A stretch of 9,026 nt of DNA from Gammaproteobacteria bacterium (GTDB lineage: Bacteria > Pseudomonadota > Gammaproteobacteria > Steroidobacterales > Rariloculaceae): contig JAFGNC010000584.1 in assembly GCA_016927175.1 (NCBI GenBank), positions 1 to 9,026 of the forward strand. The letters are read 5' to 3'. This document shows, piece after piece, positions 1-6,085 of the stretch. The notes beneath the pieces were generated by a model. The model ran no database searches, was not told the DNA's origin, and saw nothing but the letters and a program-made list of their open reading frames with translations. The position numbers and the translations under genes are program-made. Numbering within the stretch: position 1 is the stretch's first letter; every line of letters starts with the position of its first letter.

Positions 1-54
1 GTCCGGAACGCGGCTCGTTTCGTCCGGTGGGCCCCGGGGAAGCGGCCGGCACGC

Positions 55-1737
55 TCAGCCTGAAAGCGCCTGCTGCTCGATCCTGGCCCAGCTGTCTCTC
101 AGCGTGACCGTGCGGTTGAACACGGGCCGGCCCGGCTTCGACAGCGCCGGATCGGCGTAGAAGTAGCCGAGGCGCTCGAACTGGAAGCGCTCGTCGCCGG
201 GATCGGCCAGTGCCGGCTCGATCGCCGCATCCTCGACGATCTCGAGGGAGGCCGGGTTGATCTCCTCGCGCAGATCCTCGCCGGTCGGATACGGCACGGC
301 GAACAGCCGGTCGTAGAGCCGGACCTCTGCCCGCGCCGCATGCCGCGCGGACAGCCAGTGGATCGTGCCCTTGACCTTGCGCGCCTCGCCGCCCGCGCCG
401 CTGCGGGTCGCCGGGTCGTAGCTGCAGCGCACCTCGACGACGTTGCCGGCGGCGTCCTTGACGACGCTTTCGCACTTGACGATGTAGCCGTAGCGCAGGC
501 GCACCTCCCCGCCCGGCTTCAGCCTGTGGAACTTCTTCGGCGGGTCTTCCATGAAATCCTCGCGCTCGATCAGGATTTCCCGCGAGAACGGAACCTGTCG
601 CGAGCCGAGCTCGGGGCGGTTCGGATGGTTCGCCGCCTCGAGCCACTCCTCGGCGTCCTCCGGATAGTTGTCGATCACGACCTTGAGCGGCCGCAGCACG
701 GCGAAACGCCGCGACGCGCGCTCGTTCAGGTCCTCTCGAATGCAGTTCTCGAGGAGCCCGAGCTCGATCACGTTCTCCTTCTTCGTGACGCCGGCGCGGC
801 GAATGAAGTCGCGGATCGACTCCGGCGTATAGCCGCGTCGCCGGAAAGCCGCCAGCGTCGGCATGCGGGGGTCGTCCCAGCTCTCGACCCAGCGTTCGTC
901 GACGAGCTGCTTCAGGCGCCGCTTGCTCATCTGCGTGAACATCAGGTTCAGGCGCGAGAATTCGATCTGCTGCGGCCGGTGCGGCACGGGCAGATTGTCC
1001 AGGAACCAGTCGTAGAGCGGCCGGTGATCCTCGAACTCGAGCGAGCACAGCGAATGCGTCGTACCCTCGAGCGCGTCGGAAAGCGTGTGCGCGAAGTCGT
1101 ACATCGGATAAATGCACCACTCCTCGCCGGTGCGCTGATGCGCGACCTTGCGGATGCGGTACAGCGTCGGATCGCGCAGGTTCATGTTCGGGGAGGCCAT
1201 GTCGATCCTGGCCCTCAAGACGCACTCGCCTTCGGCGAATCGGCCGCGCTTCATCGCGGCGTAGAGCTCCAGATTCTCGGCCACGCTGCGGTCCCGGTAG
1301 GGGCTGTTCCTGCCCGGCTCCTTCAGCGTGCCCCGGTACTCCCTGATCTCCTCCGGGGTCAGGTGATCGACGTAGGCCTTGCCGTTCTCGATCAGATGAA
1401 TCGCGAGCTCGTCGAGCCGCGCGAAATAATCGGAGGCATGCGTCAGACGCTCCTCCCAGTCGAAGCCGAGCCAGTGCACGTCGCGCTTGATCGCCTCCAC
1501 GAACTCGACCCCCTCCTTGCCGGGGTTCGTGTCGTCGAACCGGAGGTAGCACTTGCCGCCGAACTCCTCGGCAATGCCGAAGTCGAGACAGATCGCTTTC
1601 GCGTGGCCGATGTGCAGATAGCCGTTGGGCTCGGGCGGGAAGCGTGTCTGTACGCGCCCGCCATGCTTGCCGGCCGCCACGTCGCTCGCGACGATCTGGC
1701 GAATGAAGTCGGGGCCGGGCGTCGTTTCGGTGTTCAT
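55..1737 (-). CDS. glnS: Glutaminyl-tRNA synthetase (GlnRS)
   Basis: Cytoplasmic class I aminoacyl-tRNA synthetase that charges tRNA-Gln with glutamine using ATP. The 560-residue product matches the usual size of bacterial GlnRS (about 550). The N-terminus (FIRQI, then GKHGG) and the FPPEPNGYLHIGHAK block, with the HIGH signature at residues 42-45, are typical of GlnRS. The second class I signature is MSKRR at 270-274, in place of KMSKS. The catalytic Rossmann domain fills roughly the first 340 residues, and the C-terminal anticodon-binding beta-barrel domains follow to the end. The ATG at 1737 is chosen because the residues before FIRQI align well with known N-termini. No Shine-Dalgarno is visible upstream, and a -10-like TACAAT sits only 8 nt before the ATG. 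It is divergent from the TRAP binding-protein gene, with no functional link seen. GlnRS rather than the Glu-tRNA amidation route fits a gammaproteobacterium. Identification is very secure. Confidence 0.98.
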   Translation of the reverse strand: MNTETTPGPDFIRQIVASDVAAGKHGGRVQTRFPPEPNGYLHIGHAKAICLDFGIAEEFGGKCYLRFDDTNPGKEGVEFVEAIKRDVHWLGFDWEERLTHASDYFARLDELAIHLIENGKAYVDHLTPEEIREYRGTLKEPGRNSPYRDRSVAENLELYAAMKRGRFAEGECVLRARIDMASPNMNLRDPTLYRIRKVAHQRTGEEWCIYPMYDFAHTLSDALEGTTHSLCSLEFEDHRPLYDWFLDNLPVPHRPQQIEFSRLNLMFTQMSKRRLKQLVDERWVESWDDPRMPTLAAFRRRGYTPESIRDFIRRAGVTKKENVIELGLLENCIREDLNERASRRFAVLRPLKVVIDNYPEDAEEWLEAANHPNRPELGSRQVPFSREILIEREDFMEDPPKKFHRLKPGGEVRLRYGYIVKCESVVKDAAGNVVEVRCSYDPATRSGAGGEARKVKGTIHWLSARHAARAEVRLYDRLFAVPYPTGEDLREEINPASLEIVEDAAIEPALADPGDERFQFERLGYFYADPALSKPGRPVFNRTVTLRDSWARIEQQALSG

Positions 1738-1745
1738 GGTCGCGC

Positions 1746-1751
1746 ATTGTA
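1746..1751 (-). promoter_or_regulatory. Candidate -10 element of glnS, leaderless layout
   Basis: On the minus strand the hexamer TACAAT (5 of 6 to the sigma-70 -10 consensus) ends 8 nt before the glnS ATG. No recognisable -35 lies 16-18 bp upstream. If this is the real promoter, transcription would start within 0-3 nt of the ATG, giving an essentially leaderless mRNA. That would agree with the lack of a Shine-Dalgarno. Seen: the hexamer and the spacing. Inferred: the promoter function. Confidence 0.35.
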
Positions 1752-1802
1752 ATCGAGTCGCGCGGCCGATCGCTCCGTGCCGCCCCGGATGCGCACCCGT
1801 CC

Positions 1803-1830
1803 TTGACCTGCCGGCAGCCGGCGTCAGAAT
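1803..1830 (+). promoter_or_regulatory. Candidate sigma-70 promoter of the TRAP binding-protein gene
   Basis: TTGACC (1803-1808, 5 of 6 to the -35 consensus) is followed after 16 bp by CAGAAT (1825-1830, 4 of 6 to the -10 consensus). The predicted start is near 1837, giving a leader of about 18 nt that carries the Shine-Dalgarno AGAGGA at 1842-1847, 7 nt before the ATG. The spacer holds a perfect 10-bp palindrome, CTGCCGGCAG (1808-1817), placed where a repressor could sit. The operator role is only a possibility. Confidence 0.5.
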
Positions 1831-1854
1831 GGCCCCAAACCAGAGGAACCGACC

Positions 1855-2937
1855 ATGCGACGACGTTCTTTCCTTTACGGGGGGCTCGGCACACTTGCGG
1901 CCTGCGGCGGAGCCACCGGCGAGCGCGGCACGGCGGGCGGCGGTGAGCGCTTCCGCTGGCGCATGGTCACCTCGTGGCCGCCGAATTTCCCGGGCTTCGG
2001 CGAGTCGGCCAACCGCCTCGCGCGCCGGATCTCGGAGCTGTCGGGGGGCAGACTCGAGATCGACGTCTTCGCGGCAGGGGAGCTGCTTCCGGCGTTCGAG
2101 GTATTCGACGCCGTCTCACGCGGCTCGATGCAGATGGGGCACAGCTCGCCGACGTACTGGCGCGGCGCGCTGCCCGCGGCGCTGCTGTTCAGCAGCGTGC
2201 CTTTCGGCATGCTGCCGGCCGAGCACGAGGCGTGGATGTACCACGGCGGCGGGCTCGAGCTGTGGCGGGAGGTATACGGCGCCCACGGCATCCGGCCGTA
2301 CATCGCCGGCAATACCGGCATCCAGATGGGCGGCTGGTACAAGCGCGAGATAAACGGCCTCGCGGATCTGTCCGGGCTCAAGGTCCGGATCTCCGGGCTC
2401 GGCGCGGACGTGATAAGACGCGCCGGCGCGGTGCCCGTCACGCTGCCCGGCGCGGAGCTGTTCACGGCGCTCGCAACCGGCACGATCGATGCGACCGAGT
2501 GGAACGGGCCGTACAACGACATGGCCTTCGGCCTGCACGAGGTTGCGCAGTACTACTACTACCCGGGCTGGCACGAGCCGTCCGGCGTACTGGAGTGCCT
2601 CGTGTCGCTCGAGGCGTACGAGTCGCTGCCGCCCGACCTCAAAAACGTAATCGAGACGGCTTGCATGGCGGAGTCGACCTTCGTGATCTCCGAGTTCAAG
2701 GCGCGCAACCAGCGCGCACTTGCGACGCTGCTCGGCGAGCACGGCGTCGAGCTGCGGCGCTTCCCGGACGACGTGCTGACGGCGCTGCGCGGGCACGCCG
2801 CCGAGGCGATGCAGGCGCTGGCGGCGGCGGATCCGATCCTCGGCCGCGTCTACGACGCGTACCGCGACTACGCCGAAGCGGGCCGCGACTGGCACGAGTA
2901 CTCCGAAGGGTTCTACGGCCGCGCCCGCCGCGCCTGA
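1855..2937 (+). CDS. TRAP transporter substrate-binding lipoprotein, DctP/TakP-like
   Basis: Extracytoplasmic solute receptor of a tripartite ATP-independent periplasmic (TRAP) transporter, 360 residues. It closely resembles the TakP branch that binds 2-oxo acids such as pyruvate: TSWPPNFPGFGESANRLA near the start of the mature protein, then GNTGIQMGGW, KVRISGLG, DATEWNGPYND and YYYYPGWHEPSGVLE. Gln157, Arg178, Glu215 and Trp216 fall in the blocks that form the carboxylate and cation site in TakP, so a small organic-acid ligand is likely; the exact ligand is unknown. The N-terminus combines a twin-arginine motif (RRRSFL, residues 2-7) with a lipobox LAAC, Cys17, so export in folded form by Tat and lipid anchoring are expected. 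AGAGGA 7 nt before the ATG fixes the start. No DctQ or DctM membrane subunits are in the window: the upstream gene is divergent and a gene-free repeat island lies downstream, so this is an orphan receptor here. Confidence 0.93.
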   Translation: MRRRSFLYGGLGTLAACGGATGERGTAGGGERFRWRMVTSWPPNFPGFGESANRLARRISELSGGRLEIDVFAAGELLPAFEVFDAVSRGSMQMGHSSPTYWRGALPAALLFSSVPFGMLPAEHEAWMYHGGGLELWREVYGAHGIRPYIAGNTGIQMGGWYKREINGLADLSGLKVRISGLGADVIRRAGAVPVTLPGAELFTALATGTIDATEWNGPYNDMAFGLHEVAQYYYYPGWHEPSGVLECLVSLEAYESLPPDLKNVIETACMAESTFVISEFKARNQRALATLLGEHGVELRRFPDDVLTALRGHAAEAMQALAAADPILGRVYDAYRDYAEAGRDWHEYSEGFYGRARRA

Positions 2938-2940
2938 CGA

Positions 2941-2961
2941 AAAAGGGGTCAGGGCCCTTTT
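2941..2961 (+). terminator. Possible terminator hairpin after the TRAP binding-protein gene
   Basis: Three bases after the TGA stop, AAAAGGG (2941-2947) can pair with CCCTTTT (2955-2961) across a 7-nt loop. The T run is the 3' arm rather than a separate tail, so termination would be weak and could work in both directions. The same sequence is part of the repeat family of the island, so its terminator role may be secondary. Confidence 0.35.
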
Positions 2962-3091
2962 CCATGCGGAGCCCTATTCCATGCGTCTGAAGAAGGGGTA
3001 GATCCCTCGGGTCGAAGCATTTCGGCGTTCGGCGTGGGGACGTCTGCGGCTTCCGTCGAGAAGCGAGCGTGTAGTGCTCCTTTATTCGCAC

Positions 3092-3133
3092 CCGCAGCTG
3101 CCGTGCCGACTCGACGCTTTCCGGCAGCTGCGG
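3092..3133. repeat. 12-bp perfect inverted repeat, 18-nt loop
   Basis: CCGCAGCTGCCG (3092-3103) and CGGCAGCTGCGG (3122-3133) are exact reverse complements separated by 18 nt. They would form a very stable GC-rich hairpin on either strand. A further perfect palindrome, GACGGCGCCGTC, lies just downstream at 3153-3164. Confidence 0.8.
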
Positions 3134-3175
3134 CGGCACGACGGCCCGGCGCGACGGCGCCGTCAGCACCGCCGT

Positions 3176-3277
3176 CGCGGAGAAGGGAGCGGTCAGTGCC
3201 TTCGTTTCTCGAAGCCTGCGAGCGCAGCGAGGCAGATACTGAGAGAAAAGGAGGCACTGACCGCTCCCTTCTCCGCG
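3176..3277. repeat. 26-bp perfect inverted repeat with 50-nt structured spacer
   Basis: Positions 3176-3201 and 3252-3277 are exact reverse complements over 26 bp. The spacer adds more pairing: TTTCTC (3205-3210) with GAGAAA (3243-3248), and a self-complementary CTGCGAGCGCAG in the middle (3216-3227). The inner ends of both arms carry the GGTCAGTGCC motif shared with other parts of the island. Transcribed, this folds into one long hairpin; as DNA it could form a cruciform. It could be a palindromic REP-like unit, a MITE remnant or a structured RNA. No gene overlaps it. Confidence 0.85.
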
Positions 3278-3313
3278 GGCCGGGAAAACGGGACTGACCG
3301 GATCTTCATCGGG

Positions 3314-3336
3314 AAAAGGGCTCCGAGCCGGCTCGG
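3314..3336 (-). terminator. Possible terminator downstream of the MATE gene
   Basis: The perfect 14-bp palindrome CCGAGCCGGCTCGG (3323-3336) lies 28 nt past the MATE stop on the minus strand. On that strand it is followed after a few bases by a four-T run (3314-3317). It is usable as a weak intrinsic terminator, though the T tract is short. Confidence 0.3.
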
Positions 3337-3345
3337 CCCGTTCAC

Positions 3346-3373
3346 GGCGTCAGCGACCTGGCGTCAGCGACCT
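3346..3373. repeat. 14-bp perfect tandem duplication across the MATE stop codon
   Basis: GGCGTCAGCGACCT occurs twice in immediate succession (3346-3359 and 3360-3373). The TGA stop of the minus-strand MATE gene (3366-3364) lies within the second copy; the first copy repeats the same bases outside the gene. It looks like a recent slippage or insertion-repair scar at the edge of the repeat island. Confidence 0.9.
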
Positions 3374-4749
3374 TCCTCAGCCTGCGCGGGACGGCCGGCG
3401 CGAAACGCGACGTCGGTCTCGGCGAGCGTCCGGCGCAGCCATACGAACGCCGCGATGCCGAACAGCACGTGCGAGATCGCGTTGGCCAGGAAGACACCGA
3501 TCAGCCCCGCTTCGCTCGACAGCACCCATGCGAGCGGCACGTAGAAGACGAACAGCTTCACGAACGTCAGCGCCGTCGCGGGCAGCGGCATGCCGAGCGC
3601 GTTGAAGCAGGCGGCCGCGACGAGCATGAAACCGAAAGCCCCGAGCGTCACGGGCACGATCGACAGGTATGCCGCCGCGGTCTCGATCACGGCCGGGTTG
3701 TCGTTGAAGATCCCGGCGAGCGGCTCGCCGGCGACCCACAGCACGGCCGCCACGGCGACGCCGTACGCGAGGCAGAATTTGCCCGACAGCCACGTCATGT
3801 CGCGAACGCGGTCGATCCGCCCGGCGCCGTAGTTCTGCCCGGCGAAGGGCGTGACCGACGAGGACACGGCGAAGATCACGATCATGACGAAAGATTCGAC
3901 GCGCGACGCGACACCGTAACCGGCCACCGCCTCGGGGCCGAAGTCGGCGACCAGCGCCGTGATGACGCCGACCGTCAGCGGGTTCAGGAGATTCGCCGCG
4001 GTCGCCGGCACGCCGACATGCAGCACGCCGCGCCACGACTCCCAGATCCGCGCCGGCAGCAGAAAGCGCGCCCGGATCAGATGCTCGCGCCGGTACAGGA
4101 TCGCAAGCGACGCGATCACGGTGATGCCGTTCGCGATGACCGTCGCGATCGCGGCGCCCCGCAGCTCGAGCCGCGGCAAGCCGAACCAGCCGAAGATCAG
4201 CAGCGGATCGAGAATGATGTTGGCAAGCGCCGAGATCGAAAGGATCAGCGCCGGCAGCCGCGCGTCGCCGACCGCGCGCATCGCGAAGTTGCCGACCAGC
4301 GGCAGGATCAGCAGAAAGCCGCCGAAGTAGTAAACCTCCATGTACTCGCGAATCAGCGGCAGGGTCCGCTCGTCGGCGCCGAGCAGCGTGAAGATCCGAT
4401 CGAGGCTCGCGAGCCCGACGAACATGACCACGAACCCGAGCAGCGCCGCGAGCAGCATCGAATGCGTCGCGATGCGCTGCACCGTCTCGCGATCGCCGGA
4501 GCCGAGCAGGCGCGCGAGCACCGACGATGCGCCGACGCCGATGCCGAGGCCGACCGCGACCAGCGAGAACGACACCGGAAACGTGAATCCGAGCGCCGCC
4601 AGCTCCAGCGTGCCGAGCTGGCCGACGAAGTAGGTGTCCGCGACGGAGTACGAGCTCATCGCGACGAGCCCGATCAGCATCGGCGCCGAAAGCTCCCACA
4701 GGTGCTTCGCGATGGAGCCGGTGACGAGACGCGGCGCGGACGGCCGCAT
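3364..4749 (-). CDS. MATE-family efflux transporter
   Basis: Inner-membrane exporter of the multidrug and toxic compound extrusion family, which drives organic cations or other compounds outward with a Na+ or H+ gradient. The 461-residue product has the family length and pattern: about 12 hydrophobic helices in two pseudo-repeated halves. The N-terminal signature is GSIAKHLWELSAPMLIGL, then VADTYFVGQLGTLELAALGF, with Asp38 in the first helix at the position often used for cation coupling. In the second half, GYGVASRVESF and ITFAGQN-like FAGQNYGAGR are also typical. The ATG at 4749 is preferred because about ten residues before GSI is usual; a TTG at 4794 would add 15 low-complexity residues. 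Neither has a clear Shine-Dalgarno. It lies 59 bp past the TonB-domain gene and is probably co-transcribed with it. The substrate cannot be told from sequence. Confidence 0.93.
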   Translation of the reverse strand: MRPSAPRLVTGSIAKHLWELSAPMLIGLVAMSSYSVADTYFVGQLGTLELAALGFTFPVSFSLVAVGLGIGVGASSVLARLLGSGDRETVQRIATHSMLLAALLGFVVMFVGLASLDRIFTLLGADERTLPLIREYMEVYYFGGFLLILPLVGNFAMRAVGDARLPALILSISALANIILDPLLIFGWFGLPRLELRGAAIATVIANGITVIASLAILYRREHLIRARFLLPARIWESWRGVLHVGVPATAANLLNPLTVGVITALVADFGPEAVAGYGVASRVESFVMIVIFAVSSSVTPFAGQNYGAGRIDRVRDMTWLSGKFCLAYGVAVAAVLWVAGEPLAGIFNDNPAVIETAAAYLSIVPVTLGAFGFMLVAAACFNALGMPLPATALTFVKLFVFYVPLAWVLSSEAGLIGVFLANAISHVLFGIAAFVWLRRTLAETDVAFRAGRPAQAEEGR

Positions 4750-4808
4750 GGACGCGGCACCGCCGGCGCCCGGATCGGCGCCGCTGCTAGCCAACGCGCA
4801 AGGCTCGC

Positions 4809-5462
4809 TCAGCGGATCGTGTCGAGCTCGAACGTGAAATTGCGGCAGGCCGGGCGCAGGGCCGCTTCATCGCCCCACGCCCGATAGCTCGACTGCGTCA
4901 CGGCAACCAGGACGGGGCCGCGGAAGATCTCGTCCGATAGCTCGATCAGCTCCGCGTGGCTGGTCTCGCCGATGCCGTTCACGAAAAAACAACTGACTGC
5001 CCGACCTTCCTTCGCATCGCGTATGGCCTGCCGCGGATAATTTGGACTCTGCATGATGGCCGGAACGAGCTCGGTCATCAATCCGGCCGGACTCGGCGGC
5101 CGCCCCTGCGCATCGACGGCCGGAGCGCCCTGCACCGGCGAGCACCACCAGCCGCCGCTGGCCGCCTCGGAGCGCCACGTGCCGCCGAGCGTCAACGCCC
5201 TGTCGTCGGCGACGTAAACCCTGCCGCTTCGCCGGTCGGTGAACGTGATGCGGCCGCGAGAAGAGCGCCATTGCGACAGCTCGCTCCAGCGGCGCCGGCT
5301 CGCGTCGGTGATGCGGGCGACGAAGACCTGATCGTCGTCGGCGAAGCCGAGGAACATCCGCTGATTGCCGTACGGCCCGAAGATCAGGCAGTTCCACGTG
5401 CCGACGGGATCGATTTTCGGGCGCGGCCCGTCCGCGAGCGCGGCAGACGCAGCCAACAGCAT
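4809..5462 (-). CDS. Exported protein with lipocalin-like N-terminal part and TonB C-terminal domain
   Basis: From the first standard start (ATG 5462) the product is 217 residues. Residues about 20-110 are beta-rich with two GTW motifs (GTWNC, GTWRSE), suggesting a lipocalin-like fold; that part is not firmly recognised. Residues about 131-216 match a TonB C-terminal domain: SPNYPRQAIRDAKEGRAVSCFFVNGIGET, then RAWGDEAALRPACRNFTFELD. Four cysteines (25, 107, 158, 206) could form two disulfides. True TonB has an N-terminal membrane helix and a long proline-rich linker, and both are missing here, so classic energy transduction is unlikely. The start is doubtful: ATG 5462 has no Shine-Dalgarno and leaves a truncated signal peptide. 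The same frame continues upstream to an ATA at 5534 that overlaps the TPR gene's stop and would give a full signal peptide with RRHRARR before the hydrophobic core. It is probably the second gene of a TPR/TonB-domain/MATE transcript. Confidence 0.82.
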   Translation of the reverse strand: MLLAASAALADGPRPKIDPVGTWNCLIFGPYGNQRMFLGFADDDQVFVARITDASRRRWSELSQWRSSRGRITFTDRRSGRVYVADDRALTLGGTWRSEAASGGWWCSPVQGAPAVDAQGRPPSPAGLMTELVPAIMQSPNYPRQAIRDAKEGRAVSCFFVNGIGETSHAELIELSDEIFRGPVLVAVTQSSYRAWGDEAALRPACRNFTFELDTIR

Positions 5463-5530
5463 GCAAGCGGCGCCCGCGGCGCAGCGCCGCGCCCGATGGC
5501 GCCGACCCGCCCCGCTGCCGCCTGCCGCAC

Positions 5531-6016
5531 CTATCGGCGGTCCTCCATCGTGACGCGCGGCCGCAGCCGGCGTTCGTTCAGCAGGCCCTGGATCTGCTTG
5601 ACCTGCGGGGCTTCCGGCGCGATGGCGGCCGCGGACGTGACGTCCGTCAGCGCCTCGGAGTAATCGCCCTTCAGGTAATGCGCGTAAGACCGGTTGCTGT
5701 ACGCGCGCCAGTTGCCGGGGTTCAGCTCCAGCGATTCGTCGCAGCGCTCGATGGCGAGATCCGCTTCGCCCTTGGCGGCATGCGCGGCGCACAGATTGGC
5801 GAGCGCCGCCGCCCGGACGAAAATCGTCGAGTCGTCCTGCTCGAGCCCCAGATTCGTCAGACGGATGCCATCGTCGTAACGCCCCGCGCGGATCGCGGTG
5901 GCACCGGCGGCCAGGTACTCGTTGCTGTCGCCAATAACGGTGCGATTGTCGGACTGGGCCCAGCCGGCAACCGCCACGACGCTGATGGCGAGGCTGCTCA
6001 AGATCGCACGGCCCAT
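5531..6016 (-). CDS. Exported TPR-repeat protein
   Basis: A 161-residue protein with an N-terminal signal peptide (MGRAILSSLAISVVAVAGWAQS, probable cleavage after residue 20 or so) and about three tetratricopeptide repeats: roughly residues 33-64 (AATAIRAGRYDDGIRL region), 67-100 (LCAAHAAKGEADLAIERCDESLELNP) and 102-135 (WRAYSNRSYAHYLKGDYSEALTDVTSAAAIAP). TPRs are protein-protein docking helices, so a periplasmic scaffold role is likely; partners are unknown. The ATG at 6016 is chosen over an in-frame start at 6148 because it has AGGTGA about 7 nt upstream, begins a clean signal peptide and leaves the promoter outside the gene. The extra 44 residues of the longer reading would overlap moeA on the other strand. 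Its 3' end carries the GGAGGA that may start the next gene, suggesting translational coupling. Confidence 0.88.
   Translation of the reverse strand: MGRAILSSLAISVVAVAGWAQSDNRTVIGDSNEYLAAGATAIRAGRYDDGIRLTNLGLEQDDSTIFVRAAALANLCAAHAAKGEADLAIERCDESLELNPGNWRAYSNRSYAHYLKGDYSEALTDVTSAAAIAPEAPQVKQIQGLLNERRLRPRVTMEDRR
5532..5546 (-). promoter_or_regulatory. Strong Shine-Dalgarno before an ATA codon: possible true start of the TonB-domain gene
   Basis: On the minus strand GGAGGA (5546-5541) is followed after exactly 6 nt by ATA (5534-5532). The ATA shares bases with the TAG stop of the TPR gene (5533-5531), forming ATAG, like the common ATGA overlap. The ATA is in frame with the TonB-domain protein, and reading from it gives 241 residues beginning with a complete signal peptide. 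There is no ATG, GTG or TTG in this frame between the ATA and ATG 5462, and none for at least 50 codons upstream. AUA starts are rare, so a mutated ATG or a sequence error is an alternative. Confidence 0.5.
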
Positions 6017-6018
6017 AG

Positions 6019-6047
6019 TTGTCACCTCGAATCGAGTATAGCATCCT
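6019..6047 (+). promoter_or_regulatory. Weak candidate promoter for moeA
   Basis: TTGTCA (6019-6024, 5 of 6 to the -35 consensus) is followed after 17 bp by CATCCT (6042-6047, only 3 of 6 to the -10 consensus). It overlaps the opposing TPR-gene promoter in the same 69-bp gap, so the two might interfere if both are real. Confidence 0.25.
6035..6043 (-). promoter_or_regulatory. Extended -10 promoter of the TPR/TonB-domain/MATE set
   Basis: On the minus strand TGCTATACT (6043-6035) is an extended -10: TG, one base, then TATACT (5 of 6). Transcription would start near 6028, about 12 nt before the TPR gene's ATG, just keeping its GAGGTG ribosome site (6028-6023). No good -35 is visible, which the TG extension can offset. 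It is the best promoter for the whole minus-strand set down to the MATE gene. Confidence 0.55.
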
Positions 6048-6085
6048 GACCCGCTCCCGAAACGACGCACCGGCGCGGAGATCCG

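Larger units (their letters stand above)
2938..3363. repeat. Gene-free repeat island between the TRAP and MATE genes
   Basis: These 426 bp hold no convincing gene: the open frames in it are low-complexity arginine- and alanine-rich reading artefacts. Instead it is packed with repeats. The motif GGTCAG followed by GCC, or its complement, appears four times: 2947-2957 and 3191-3201 on plus, 3252-3262 and 3290-3299 on minus. The 17-mers at 2947-2963 and 3283-3299 match in inverted orientation at 14 of 17 positions, like terminal inverted repeats. A second inverted pair lies at 2969-2980 and 3312-3323 (11 of 12). A 15-mer at 2954-2968 recurs directly at 2971-2985 with one mismatch. The layout resembles a REP/BIME-type or MITE-like element. 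No transposase is present. Confidence 0.75.

Noticed and set aside
1..54. Sequence downstream of the glnS stop
   Set aside because: It is GC-rich, with a GGGCCC palindrome but no hairpin plus T run and no open frame; nothing supportable is seen.
340..1752. Long plus-strand open frame (470 codons) opposite glnS
   Set aside because: It is the antisense shadow of a certain glnS gene in GC-rich DNA. Its composition is repetitive (Arg, Val, Leu, Asp) and it shows no domain.
3034..3297. Small plus-strand open frames within the repeat island
   Set aside because: Their products are Ala/Arg-rich and run straight through the inverted repeats, with no ribosome site or known domain.
3469..4887. Long plus-strand open frame (472 codons) opposite the MATE gene
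   Set aside because: Its product is highly charged and low in complexity (Arg, Asp, His, Gln). It mirrors a clear membrane-protein gene on the other strand.
5467..6044. Upstream extension of the TonB-domain frame through the TPR gene
   Set aside because: This stretch is an alternative frame of the TPR coding sequence with no recognisable domain; only the part after the TPR stop codon looks real.
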